Assembly: GCA_030377895.1 (NCBI GenBank)
Contig: JAUCGB010000021.1
Span: 1 to 46,544, forward strand
Direction: 5' to 3'
Length of the DNA stretch: 46,544 bases
Source of the DNA: Anaerolineales bacterium HSG24
Lineage (GTDB): Bacteria; Chloroflexota; Anaerolineae; 4572-78; J111
Shown here: one piece after another, positions 16,170-24,365 of the stretch
Layout: the number at the start of each line of letters is the position of its first letter
Numbering within the stretch: position 1 is the first letter of the stretch
Notes under the pieces: generated by a model
Databases searched by the model: none
The model's input: only the letters and a program-made list of their open reading frames with translations
Told to the model about the DNA's origin: nothing
Translations under genes and position numbers: made by a program

Positions 16170-17168
16170 CTACATCACCACCGTCTGATGGCTTTGCCCC
16201 GCTTGGATCACCGACTCGGCCAAGGCTAGAGCTTGGATGCCGTCATACCCGGTCACAACAGGCGAGTGACCCTGCCGAATTGCCTGAATAAACGACTTCA
16301 ACTCGGCCCGTAACGGCTCTTGGCGATTGATGACGTATCCAATCATACGCCCCGGTTTAATCCCCTGTAATACCCCTAACCAATCGCTACTTTCCGTGGC
16401 TCCGTTTTCGTAGAAGGTTAGCTCTTGCGTTAGATAGTTAACTACAAACATGCCTCGCTCACCTAGCACCGATAGTTTGCGAATTTTGGTTGGGGTCAGC
16501 CAGTTGACGGTCAGTTTGCCGACCATGCCCGCCTCAAACCGTAAGATGCCAATCAGTTGGTCTTCGTGGGTGGCGTGGATGCGTTGACCTGTTTCGGCAT
16601 AGAGCCGTTGCACCTCCGATTGAGTGATGTAGCGCATCACGTCCAAATCATGCACGGCCAAATCGGTGACTACCCCCACATCCAACACATGAGCCGGAAA
16701 CGGGCTGGCGCGGTGGGCTTCAATCTGGAACACCTGCCCCAACTCACCGGCCTCAACCCGCTTATGCAGTTCGATCACCGCCGGATTAAATCGTTCTACA
16801 TGACCGACGGTCATGGTTACGCCCGCTTCTTCTGCTACCGTGATAATTTCTTGCCCTTGCTCTATCGACATGGCAATCGGTTTTTCGATTAAAAAATTGA
16901 TCCCATGTCTCGCTATTTGCAGGGCAATTTCATGATGTTTGATCGTGGGAACACATATATTGACTATGTCAAGTTTTTCCTTCTCAAACAGCGCGTCCGT
17001 GCTGGTGTAGGCTCGAGTGTTGTATCTCCGAGCAATTTGTCTCGCTCGTTGTCCATCCGTATCGACCACTGCCACCAAATCAATGCCCGGCATGTCAGAC
17101 AAAATTCGAGCATGGTTGTTGCCCATCGAACCAACGCCAATCACTGCATATTTTAAGATAGTATCCAT
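16170..17168 (-). CDS. Gfo/Idh/MocA-family sugar-nucleotide dehydrogenase
   Basis: The 332-residue protein has an N-terminal Rossmann domain (AVIGVGSMGNNHARIL at 8-23), the catalytic EKPIAMS motif near 95, and a C-terminal alpha/beta domain beginning around GHVERFNPAV. Members act on UDP-sugars or inositols with NAD(P). The gene is followed downstream on the same strand, in transcription order before it, by an acetyltransferase and a sugar transferase, so a UDP-N-acetylglucosamine-type 3-dehydrogenase of the WlbA kind is a reasonable guess. The aminotransferase expected in that pathway is not in the window. A spacer with R2 copy e separates it from the acetyltransferase gene. Confidence 0.85.
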   Translation of the reverse strand: MDTILKYAVIGVGSMGNNHARILSDMPGIDLVAVVDTDGQRARQIARRYNTRAYTSTDALFEKEKLDIVNICVPTIKHHEIALQIARHGINFLIEKPIAMSIEQGQEIITVAEEAGVTMTVGHVERFNPAVIELHKRVEAGELGQVFQIEAHRASPFPAHVLDVGVVTDLAVHDLDVMRYITQSEVQRLYAETGQRIHATHEDQLIGILRFEAGMVGKLTVNWLTPTKIRKLSVLGERGMFVVNYLTQELTFYENGATESSDWLGVLQGIKPGRMIGYVINRQEPLRAELKSFIQAIRQGHSPVVTGYDGIQALALAESVIQAGQSHQTVVM

Positions 17169-17262
17169 AATGATTTTTTATGATAATAAACGAATAAACG
17201 AGTGATCGTCCAACATAGTATCAGTGACTACCCGTTTACCTATTTATTAAATCGAATATTTT

Positions 17263-17376
17263 TTAGGAAGGAGTATTAATTAACATGTGCATGCTGATAG
17301 TCCGCCTTCGACAAGCTCAGGCTACGTAGCCTGAGTTTGTCGAAGGCGAAACGAACTTATTTAGGACTCATTCCTA
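17263..17376. mobile_element. R2 element copy e
   Basis: In the opposite orientation to copies a, c and d, it starts TTAGGAAGGAGTATTAATTA and ends TTATTTAGGACTCATTCCTA. The core palindrome is CGCCTTCGACAAGCTCAGG with a short CTACGTAG centre. It is inserted between the acetyltransferase and dehydrogenase genes of the first polysaccharide block. Confidence 0.75.
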
Positions 17377-17397
17377 GTAGGCAAAACTCCTACATTC

Positions 17398-18000
17398 TCA
17401 GTCCTCAACGTCCTCAACTCTCGGAATAGTGATCCTCTGTTGGCACTGCGGGCAAGCTAACTCAGCCGATTCATCGCTCTGTTCGACAAGTTGTAACCGT
17501 TGTCCGCAGGGGCAAACAAAGCCATGTAAGCGAGCCGGATTGCCGTAAACCAGTCCGTAGTCGGGGACATCCCGCGTCACTACCGAGCCACTGCCGACAA
17601 TGACCCACCGTCCGACCGTGACCCCCGGCAAAATCATCGAACCGCCGCCAATTCCGGCTCCGTAGCCGATGCGCGTCGGGCTGACTTGCCAATCGTTAGC
17701 CGATTTTAACGTGCCATCAGGATTGATGGCGCGGGGCGTTTTATCATTCAGTAGCATGACCCCCGGCCCTAACATCACCCCATCTTCTAAGGTCGCGCCA
17801 TGATAAACAAACACCCCATTTTGAATCTTACACCGCGCCCCCACGACCACATCAAAGTCGATATAAGCTCCTTTGCCGATAATCGATTCTGAGCCAATCG
17901 TGACCCCTTCTCGAACTTGGGCTTCGTGCCAAATATAACAATTTTCGCCAACCTCTGCCTTCGGCGATACGTTGGCGCTTGGATGAATAAAACTGCTCAT
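17398..18000 (-). CDS. Left-handed beta-helix acyltransferase with a C-terminal zinc ribbon
   Basis: Residues 1-165 are built of hexapeptide repeats (IHPSANVSPKAEVGENCYIW and on to VTVGRWVIVGSGSVVTRDVP), as in WbpD/DapD-like N-acetyltransferases that act on UDP-amino sugars using acetyl-CoA. The family normally ends after the GNPARL motif (YGNPARLHGFVC). Here about 35 more residues carry two Cys pairs, CPCGQ and CPQCQ, a zinc-ribbon pattern. The start codon overlaps the stop of the sugar transferase gene as ATGA, so the two are coupled. Together with the dehydrogenase this suggests synthesis of an acetylated amino sugar for a surface polymer. Confidence 0.87.
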   Translation of the reverse strand: MSSFIHPSANVSPKAEVGENCYIWHEAQVREGVTIGSESIIGKGAYIDFDVVVGARCKIQNGVFVYHGATLEDGVMLGPGVMLLNDKTPRAINPDGTLKSANDWQVSPTRIGYGAGIGGGSMILPGVTVGRWVIVGSGSVVTRDVPDYGLVYGNPARLHGFVCPCGQRLQLVEQSDESAELACPQCQQRITIPRVEDVED

Positions 18001-18695
18001 TGCGCTCCTTTTCGGCGGATAACTTCTTCAAATGTCCACCATAATATCTTTAGGTCAAATAATAAACTTTGTCGTCTAATATACTCAATATCCCAATAGA
18101 CGATTTCATCAAATAAAATGCCGCTTCGTCCCTTGACCTGTGCTAATCCGGTAATACCGGGTAGAACCTCTAAGCGTTCCTTGTGCCACTCAAAATATGC
18201 ATCCACCTCCCACAAAACATTGGGACGCGGCCCAACTAGGCTCATCTCACCTCGAAATACGTTAATCAGTTGGGGGAGTTCGTCTAAACTAGTTTTGCGA
18301 AGAATACGCCCGATTTTGGTTAATTGTCCTTTTTGAACCGGCTTAAAAGTTTTTTGATCTTTCTGCTCCACCTGACCATGTACAAATTCCTTCATAATTT
18401 CTTGATGTTTGGTGCGATCAATATCGTGGTGCATGGTACGGAATTTGTATATATTGAATACTTTGCCGCCTCGTCCGACTCTCTTCTGAATAAATAGAGC
18501 TGGGCCGGGGGAATCTCGTCGGATAATATATATCATAAATAGACCGAAGGGCAATGTAAACGGTAAAGTGAGGAGGCAGATCAATAAATCAAAGGCACGT
18601 TTTACCAACTGATAGTTCGGATTATATAAGGTTACATTGTTCCGTTCAATGATTGACCACGAGGATGAATCGTCGCTCGACATTGGTTTCTGCAT
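17997..18695 (-). CDS. Bacterial sugar transferase (polyprenyl-phosphate glycosyl-1-phosphate transferase)
   Basis: The 232-residue protein has one hydrophobic membrane stretch at about 33-57 and the classic family blocks: [55 protein letters not shown], and [12 protein letters not shown]. It should transfer the first sugar-1-phosphate onto the lipid carrier at the inner membrane face to start polysaccharide synthesis. It lacks the extra N-terminal membrane domain of WbaP-like long forms. It overlaps the acetyltransferase gene by four bases and follows the degenerate GGDEF gene by 34 bases, so it is the middle gene of an operon. Confidence 0.93.
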   Translation of the reverse strand: MQKPMSSDDSSSWSIIERNNVTLYNPNYQLVKRAFDLLICLLTLPFTLPFGLFMIYIIRRDSPGPALFIQKRVGRGGKVFNIYKFRTMHHDIDRTKHQEIMKEFVHGQVEQKDQKTFKPVQKGQLTKIGRILRKTSLDELPQLINVFRGEMSLVGPRPNVLWEVDAYFEWHKERLEVLPGITGLAQVKGRSGILFDEIVYWDIEYIRRQSLLFDLKILWWTFEEVIRRKGAQ

Positions 18696-18729
18696 ATTTA
18701 CACGATTGTGTGCGTCCCTACCTATGGAC

Positions 18730-19566
18730 TTAATTTAGCTTGCTTGTGGCATTTTCAATCGCTAATTCGACCAAACGGTCAAAGGTGCTGGCATTTTCTG
18801 GATAGTTTGCCATGCCGGTCTGAACCGTAAGACCGATTTCATCTTTAATCACGTCGGTCAACTGCTTTGCTTTTTCCAAGGCTTCCTCACCAGTTATTTC
18901 AGGTAAAACAATCAAAAAATTATCCTCCTGTAAGGCAATAGTGTCAAACCCGTGAGTATTTTTTCTGATGGTTTGAGCCATGCTAGAGATAGTAAACTGT
19001 TCTAGCATAGCCTCTTGAATTTCCTGAATAATTTGGGGATAGGCGACTTCGAATTGGCGAGAATCGAACTTGACCGCCACCAGTGAGACCGGACGCTCGT
19101 ATCGTCTGGCCCGCTTGACCTCATTATACATCGTCCCTTGCTTTTTCAAGAAGGGGGTGGGTGTTTGCCCGACTCGATTGAGGCTGATACTTTTTATCAC
19201 ATTCTCAAACCGATTCACGCTATTGTTCAGTTGAACCGTAATCAAAGCCGTTAAAATCATGGCTCCAATTTGGGTAATGGTGCGCGGGAGTTCCGTCAAA
19301 ATACCTTCACGATAGTAATATAGAGTCAATAAAAAATACAGCATTATAAATGAGGTAAGTAAAATTACAAGGTAAATCTTCTCCATCCGAGGCAAAAGCA
19401 GGGTCAAAACCACCGTAACTAAAACAAATATATAGGTGTAGGAGTAGGTGATATTAACCGCCTGAACCCCAATCTGTTCACTAACTCGCTCAATAACCCG
19501 CTCGGTGTTAAACAAAAACGCTAACCATAAAATCAGGAAAATAGCCCAAAATCTTAACTGTTTCAT
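18730..19566 (-). CDS. Membrane protein with a degenerate GGDEF domain
   Basis: The 278-residue protein has four or so membrane segments in its first half (about 5-20, 42-60, 66-88, 97-117) followed by a cytoplasmic domain that looks like GGDEF (KRARRYERPVSLVAVKFD near 152-169, then the TIRKNTHGFDTIALQEDNFLIVLPE region). The signature loop reads LQEDNF in place of GGDEF, so cyclase activity is not expected; it may bind c-di-GMP or GTP or just scaffold. It is the first gene of the sugar transferase operon, so a regulatory role in polysaccharide output is plausible. The call rests on the overall pattern, not on a search. Confidence 0.65.
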   Translation of the reverse strand: MKQLRFWAIFLILWLAFLFNTERVIERVSEQIGVQAVNITYSYTYIFVLVTVVLTLLLPRMEKIYLVILLTSFIMLYFLLTLYYYREGILTELPRTITQIGAMILTALITVQLNNSVNRFENVIKSISLNRVGQTPTPFLKKQGTMYNEVKRARRYERPVSLVAVKFDSRQFEVAYPQIIQEIQEAMLEQFTISSMAQTIRKNTHGFDTIALQEDNFLIVLPEITGEEALEKAKQLTDVIKDEIGLTVQTGMANYPENASTFDRLVELAIENATSKLN

Positions 19567-19703
19567 AAATAACCCGTTTTAGCTAGATTTAGGGCAGTTT
19601 CAATTTTTAAATTCTTCCAACATATCGTTGGCTGAACTCAGTCGAATGTTCAGGGAACGTTGGGAGATTTATTTTTCCTGACGCTAACGGAATCTTTGGC
19701 GAG

Positions 19704-19825
19704 AACACTACAGCGGATACTTCAAAACTCAACGGATATATTTCGTCAATAACGAGATTTCTTTGCTATTTGATTATATCGAATGAAAACCATCCGTTCC
19801 GCAGTTAAGTATCCGTTGTAGTGTT
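19704..19825. repeat. Long inverted repeat, MITE-like
   Basis: The ends AACACTACAGCGGATACTT (left) and AAGTATCCGTTGTAGTGTT (right) are complementary except for one or two bases, and the match continues inward as an imperfect arm (AACGGAT/ATCCGTT) around an AT-rich centre. Partly matching flanks (CTTTGG...CCAAAG) extend it outward. No coding capacity; only one copy was seen in the window. Confidence 0.65.
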
Positions 19826-19936
19826 GATTCCGGCTAAACCAAAGAAAAAGTTAGCATCAGTATTTTTCTGAAACTGCCTAGTACTGTTTCTAAGTAATCA
19901 TTCAGCCCCCTCGAAACAGAGTTCATCTGGCAAACT

Positions 19937-20128
19937 CATCACCCGACAGAAAAGTTAGCCAAAACTAATTAGCACAGAGTTTCACAGAGGAACACAGAGT
20001 TTCACAGAGAAAAGCGAATTATTTTTCCTTTGTATTACTCTGTGAAACTCTGTGCATCTCCGTGTTCCTCTGTGTTCCTCTGTGTTCCTGTTTTAGCTTT
20101 TCCTAAACTACTTTGTCGGGTAGCAAGA
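19937..20128. mobile_element. R3 element, copy A
   Basis: The ends are ACCCGACAGAAA at the left and TTTGTCGGGTAGCAAGA at the right. Inside are several CACAGAGTTTCACAGAG-type units, and then complementary CTCTGTGAAACTCTGTG units, so the whole folds into a large hairpin. It lies upstream of the Nudix gene and makes the front part of that open frame look longer than it is. Copies B and C are at 28187-28363 and 41210-41343. Confidence 0.75.
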
Positions 20129-20263
20129 GTAATCATTCCAGATTGGGAACGAGGGGGGAACGGTTACATTCCTAATTGTATAAATATTAACGGCAATCAT
20201 CAATGGGATTATAGTTCAGAAGATACCCAACTGTTTTGCTCTGATACTATTGCCAAGTACAAT

Positions 20264-20713
20264 ATGGGCATGACAACAAGCCGTATTTATCCTAAAACTC
20301 CCCGTATCGCCGTGGGCGGTGTAGTAATTCAAGCCCAAAAGGTATTGCTGGTGTTACGTGCCAACCCACCCGCCAAAGGCGAATGGGCTATTCCCGGCGG
20401 TTCGGTAAATTTGGGAGAAACGCTACAAACTGCGGTTGAGCGTGAGTTGTTAGAGGAAACGGGACTGGTGGTCAAGGCCGGTGAGGTAGCTTATTTGTTC
20501 GATTCAATTCATTATGACGACCGTGGGCAAATCGCCTACCACTATGTGATTATCGACCTGTTCGCCGAACCTGCGACTTCATCCTTAACCGTCACCGCCG
20601 GTGATGATGCCTTGGATGTCGGCTGGTTTACCTTGTCAGAACTACACCAATCGGCCTTGCCGGTCTCAGAAACAACCAAAACATTACTCCAAAAATTGAT
20701 GAGGAACCTATGA
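20264..20713 (+). CDS. Nudix hydrolase
   Basis: The Nudix box is complete: GGSVNLGETLQTAVERELLEETG at about residues 45-67, with the GX5EX7REUXEEXG spacing, so it should hydrolyse a nucleoside diphosphate linked to some other group (an ADP-ribose or 8-oxo-dGTP type substrate cannot be told apart). I chose the ATG at 20264 (or 20270), giving about 149 residues with the usual short strand RIAVGGVVIQ before the fold. The open frame extends back to 20030, but that part is R3 repeat DNA. The stop overlaps the start of the DUF2344 gene as ATGA, so the two are coupled. Confidence 0.88.
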   Translation: MGMTTSRIYPKTPRIAVGGVVIQAQKVLLVLRANPPAKGEWAIPGGSVNLGETLQTAVERELLEETGLVVKAGEVAYLFDSIHYDDRGQIAYHYVIIDLFAEPATSSLTVTAGDDALDVGWFTLSELHQSALPVSETTKTLLQKLMRNL

Positions 20714-21375
20714 CAGAACAAACACCAACACGCCATCGTTTAAGATTTGTTTTTGCGAAAAAACAGGCTGTAAAATATATCGGACATCTTGATTTGATGT
20801 TGGCTTGGGAACGAGCCTTACGCCGAGCCAGAATCCCCCTCGCATACTCCCAAGGCTTTAACCCTCGCCCAAAAATGCAGGTTGCCTCCAGTTTGCCCCT
20901 TGGCACAATCGGCACTGCTGAACGGTTAGACATTATCGTGACTGAAACTCTTGATTTTGATGAGATTATAGAGCGGATCCGGCAAGCCTTGCCCGTCGGC
21001 TTGGGGCTTATCTCTATTGAAGAGGTGGCCCTAAAAAGTCCGGCCTTACAGCATCTCCTACGTCAGGCCGACTACACCATCAACCTTGAAACAGAGTTAC
21101 CCGAGCCTGACATCAGCAGTCGGATTGAGCAGATTATGACTCAAGAGGAACTATTACAAACTCGGCGGCGACGGAAACGGGAGGAGCAGATTAATATTCG
21201 GCCTTGGCTGTATCAACTCAACTTGGTCAGCGCCCAAGATGGCGAGGCCACCATCACCATGCGGGTCGCAAATGGACAGCATGGGAATCTGCGCCCCGCC
21301 GAGGTCATGACCGCGCTCGGTTTTGTCGAAAACAGGTTTACGGTTGAGCGAAATGAGTTAATTTTTGAGGCGTAA
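20710..21375 (+). CDS. DUF2344 (TIGR03936-type) radical SAM-associated protein
   Basis: The N-terminus matches the family: RLRFVFAKKQAVKYIGHLDL, then ERALRRARIPLAYSQGFNPRPKM and SSLPLGTIGTAERLDI. The family is usually encoded beside, or fused to, the TIGR03960 B12-type radical SAM protein; here that partner is at 35804-37525, about 14 kb away. Its function is unknown. The 221 residues are the normal length. It overlaps the Nudix gene by four bases. Confidence 0.88.
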   Translation: MTEQTPTRHRLRFVFAKKQAVKYIGHLDLMLAWERALRRARIPLAYSQGFNPRPKMQVASSLPLGTIGTAERLDIIVTETLDFDEIIERIRQALPVGLGLISIEEVALKSPALQHLLRQADYTINLETELPEPDISSRIEQIMTQEELLQTRRRRKREEQINIRPWLYQLNLVSAQDGEATITMRVANGQHGNLRPAEVMTALGFVENRFTVERNELIFEA

Positions 21376-21538
21376 TTTTTTTTAGTAACCTTCTCATTCT
21401 CTATGAAGCATGATATAATTGGCCTGTGGGTTGCAGATAGGGTCATTTCATTAGGATTTCATTATACCCGTTTTCTGTGAATAATTCACAACCCTATAAC
21501 AAAAATAGTTAAATTAACCATGTTGGAGGAAGAATACC

Positions 21539-22552
21539 ATGAAAAAAGTTATGCGTAACTACAATCTCATTGTTATGGCTGGTCTATTGTATTTTCTGAT
21601 TTTGGGGCAAGCCTTAGCCGATGACCCGCAGATGGTTTCGGTGGTTCAACCACGAGCCAATGACACCGTATCTAGTTTGACGATGGTGGCTGGTTCGGCT
21701 GATTTTCCTGATTTTGAGCGGTACGAAGTTTTTCTAAACGGTGGGGGCAACATGATTTGGGCCGCATCAGGGTATGTGCCTATCGTCAACGGCAACCTTG
21801 CTCGGCTTGACCCGCGTGTTTTCACTGACGGAACCTATCAAATCGTCATTCGACAAGTTCGCACCGACAGCAACTATACCGATTATATTGGCCCAACCAT
21901 TACCATTGACAACCCCTTCGATACCCCATTGCCCTACTACCCTGAAGTCGCGCCTAGCATTTTATATGCGCCGGATGACCGAGCCATGTTGCGGGTGGAA
22001 AACTGTAGCGGGCATGACCTGAACTTCGATTATCATGGCCCGACCAACTTTAGCACGGCAGATAACTCTCGGATGCCGGCTAAGAAAGAAGGTTCGATAT
22101 GCACCTTTTTTGATGCCGCTCTCACCCCCGGCAAATATCGTGGCACAGCCCATATTGATGGTGGAAACAGTAGTAACTATCAGTTTGATGCCTCAGTCGG
22201 TAACGTGTATAAAATCACCTACAACGGACCGGATTCAGGTCATTATGAGTTGATTGTAGCCGAGATTGAAGCCGATATTGCTGGCAACAAACTGATGGGG
22301 GGCGGCACAACTCCTGTCACTACTGATACCGACGAACCCACGGTGATTGATGCCAATGATTCATCAACCGACATGACCCAAGATAGCTCTGCGACAGTAA
22401 CAAAAGCAGAATCCGATGTGTTACCCGCCTCCGGCGGAGACCCCGCCCCTACCTCCTCGATCACCTATCTATTTTTGGCAGTCCTGTTTATGGGGTTAAT
22501 CATTATTGGCGGCGTAGTTGCCCTACAGCGAGGTCGGCGGCTAACGTCATAA
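21539..22552 (+). CDS. Secreted protein with a C-terminal LPASG sorting-like signal
   Basis: The 337-residue protein starts with a signal peptide (about 1-28, hydrophobic core LIVMAGLLYFLILG, likely cleavage after ALA). Then come an Ig-like segment (VVQPRANDTVSSLTMVAGSA), a middle region of unknown fold (about 120-245), and an acidic Thr/Ser/Asp-rich stalk. The C-terminus is LPASGG at 295 followed by a hydrophobic span (ITYLFLAVLFMGLIIIGG) and QRGRR, the layout of a sortase substrate. No sortase gene is in the window. GGAGGA lies 10 bases before the ATG. The gene is followed by a terminator, so it may be transcribed alone. Confidence 0.78.
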   Translation: MKKVMRNYNLIVMAGLLYFLILGQALADDPQMVSVVQPRANDTVSSLTMVAGSADFPDFERYEVFLNGGGNMIWAASGYVPIVNGNLARLDPRVFTDGTYQIVIRQVRTDSNYTDYIGPTITIDNPFDTPLPYYPEVAPSILYAPDDRAMLRVENCSGHDLNFDYHGPTNFSTADNSRMPAKKEGSICTFFDAALTPGKYRGTAHIDGGNSSNYQFDASVGNVYKITYNGPDSGHYELIVAEIEADIAGNKLMGGGTTPVTTDTDEPTVIDANDSSTDMTQDSSATVTKAESDVLPASGGDPAPTSSITYLFLAVLFMGLIIIGGVVALQRGRRLTS

Positions 22553-22575
22553 TTTGAGTTTGCTTAAAATAGTGA

Positions 22576-22617
22576 GCGAGTACCTTGTTCATAAAAAGGT
22601 ACTCGCTTTTTTGTTTT
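22576..22617 (+). terminator. Rho-independent terminator after the LPASG protein gene
   Basis: The arms GCGAGTACCTT and AAGGTACTCGC are perfectly complementary over 11 bases with a 9-base loop, followed by TTTTTTGTTTTTT. It starts 24 bases after the stop codon at 22552. Confidence 0.92.
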
Positions 22618-22647
22618 TTGATGTGCAGGTTAATTTCACGTTGCATG

Positions 22648-22860
22648 TCACAACGTATCCGAGAATAACAGACCACCCAAGCCGATAATCACCCCGACAT
22701 GTAGCAACCACTCTTCATGGGTAAAATAGGAGAGAAGCTCCACGTAATTATCTAAAAAATTAGCTACAAAACTAACAATCACCAGCACCAAACCAATCAG
22801 TACCGGAAATCCCTTTATTTTTGCCATTCTATCTAATAAAGCAGGAATATAATTCATCAT
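22648..22860 (-). CDS. Small membrane protein, 70 residues
   Basis: I do not recognise a family. The peptide has two hydrophobic segments, about 20-37 (FPVLIGLVLVIVSFVANF) and 53-66 (LLHVGVIIGLGGLLF), with a short polar loop between, so a hairpin in the membrane is likely. The GTG opening the frame at 22875 spells GTGGAG, which more probably is the ribosome site for the ATG at 22860. It follows HflX by about 40 bases on the same strand and is probably co-transcribed with it. Confidence 0.6.
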   Translation of the reverse strand: MMNYIPALLDRMAKIKGFPVLIGLVLVIVSFVANFLDNYVELLSYFTHEEWLLHVGVIIGLGGLLFSDTL

Positions 22861-22901
22861 AAGTAAATTCTCCACACCGCTGAAACCGGAAACGCAGGTT
22901 T

Positions 22902-24227
22902 CTAGTCGGTGTCAGCAACTTGATAAGTCGAAAATAGTCCCACCAGATGACGAGGCACATTAGCCTCAAGTTGCGTCCCCTCCGCCTGATGAGTTTCGTT
23001 TTTAACCACGCTTTGGTCATATAACATTGAGACTAAATCACCCCGATTGTATGGGATGAGCAAGGTCATGGCTTGCCAATGATGCTGTAGCACCCCTTCA
23101 ATTCGGGTTAATAAATCATCAATTCCTTGCCCGTTCATGGCACTAATGGCAATGCTATTTGGGTACTGAGATAACCGCTCGGCGGCGGTGTCGGGGCTGT
23201 CTAGGCGGTCGATTTTATTGAGGGCTACCAAGGTCGGAATATCTACGATGCCTAGCATCTCCAATGTTTTGTTGACGGTGGCTACCTGCTCAACCGCGTT
23301 CTGGTGGGTGACATCAACTAGTTGGATAAGCAAGTCAGCTTCGGCAATCCCCTCCAACGTCGCTCGGAATGCGGCCACTAGATCGGTGGGCAGTTTTTGG
23401 ATGAAGCCAACGGTGTCGCTAATCAACACCTCATTGTTGCTCGGCAAACTAACCCGACGCGTCGTTGGGTCTAGGGTGGCGAACAGTTGGTCAGCGACTA
23501 AGACATCGGCTTGAGTTAAGGTATTGAGCAGGGTACTTTTGCCAGCATTGGTATAGCCGACCAAAGCCACAATCGGGATACCTGTTAATTTTCGTTTGGC
23601 TCGATGACGGGCGCGGTGAGCGCGCACCTTTTCCAACTCTCGTTTCAGGTGGGCGATCCGATGCCCGATTTCGCGGCGGTCAACCTCTAGCTGAGTTTCA
23701 CCCGGCCCACGCAGACCGACCCCTCCACTCGCGCCACCTACTCGCCCCCCCGCTTGGCGAGCTAAGTGAGTCCACATGTGGGTCAGCCGAGGCAAACGGT
23801 ACTCGTACTGAGCGAGTTCAACCTGCAACTTTCCTTCGTGAGTGCGGGCATGTTGGGCGAAAATATCTAAAATAAGGGCCGTGCGGTCAACAATCTTGAC
23901 ATCGAGGAGCTTCTCCAACTCCCGTTGCTGGCGAGGGGTTAGCTCATCGTCGAACAGAAACACATCAATCGACAACTCATCACGATAACCTTTTAACTCC
24001 TCAATTTTGCCAGTTCCAATGAGCGTGCGAGGGTGAATTTTTGCTAGTCGCTGATAGGTTCCCCCCTCGACATGGAGATTGGCGGTGCTGGCTAAATCGG
24101 CCAACTCTTCTAATGAATCCTCAACCGAAAACAGGTGTTGTTTATGGGGAGCATGTTTAAGTTCATACCCCACTACAAACGCCCGCTCGGTGGATTGGGT
24201 GCTTTGATATTGATCGTTTTTTGAAAT
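22902..24227 (-). CDS. hflX: GTPase HflX (probable ATT start)
   Basis: HflX is a ribosome-associated GTPase that splits or rescues stalled ribosomes. The N-terminal domain (to about residue 205) ends with the Gly-rich linker and RRKIG-type helix; then come G1 (GYTNAGKSTL), G3 (DTVGFIQKLP) and G4 (NKID). The conserved family start STERAFVVGYEL lies upstream of the GTG at 24173, so that GTG is internal. Reading back, the frame stays open to an in-frame TAG at 24239-24237, and the only start-like codon with a ribosome site is ATT at 24227-24225, six bases after AGGAG. ATT starts are rare but known (infC). If the GTG were used, the protein would lose 18 conserved residues. Confidence 0.88.
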   Translation of the reverse strand: MSKNDQYQSTQSTERAFVVGYELKHAPHKQHLFSVEDSLEELADLASTANLHVEGGTYQRLAKIHPRTLIGTGKIEELKGYRDELSIDVFLFDDELTPRQQRELEKLLDVKIVDRTALILDIFAQHARTHEGKLQVELAQYEYRLPRLTHMWTHLARQAGGRVGGASGGVGLRGPGETQLEVDRREIGHRIAHLKRELEKVRAHRARHRAKRKLTGIPIVALVGYTNAGKSTLLNTLTQADVLVADQLFATLDPTTRRVSLPSNNEVLISDTVGFIQKLPTDLVAAFRATLEGIAEADLLIQLVDVTHQNAVEQVATVNKTLEMLGIVDIPTLVALNKIDRLDSPDTAAERLSQYPNSIAISAMNGQGIDDLLTRIEGVLQHHWQAMTLLIPYNRGDLVSMLYDQSVVKNETHQAEGTQLEANVPRHLVGLFSTYQVADTD

Positions 24228-24365
24228 ACGAAACTCCTATAAAAAATGGTGAATTATAAATTATAATTCTTTTTCTTTGGGCAGTCTTTTTTAGGCCGCT
24301 TTAGCCTATGGGCAACACTGCCGCTAATTGTAACTATTTTCAAGGATTGTGCAAAAATAGCCCCG

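Noticed and set aside
19980..20090. CACAGAG tandem units, considered as a CRISPR-like or iteron array
   Set aside because: The units form a hairpin within R3 with defined ends that recurs at 28187 and 41210, so it is a dispersed element and not an origin or CRISPR.
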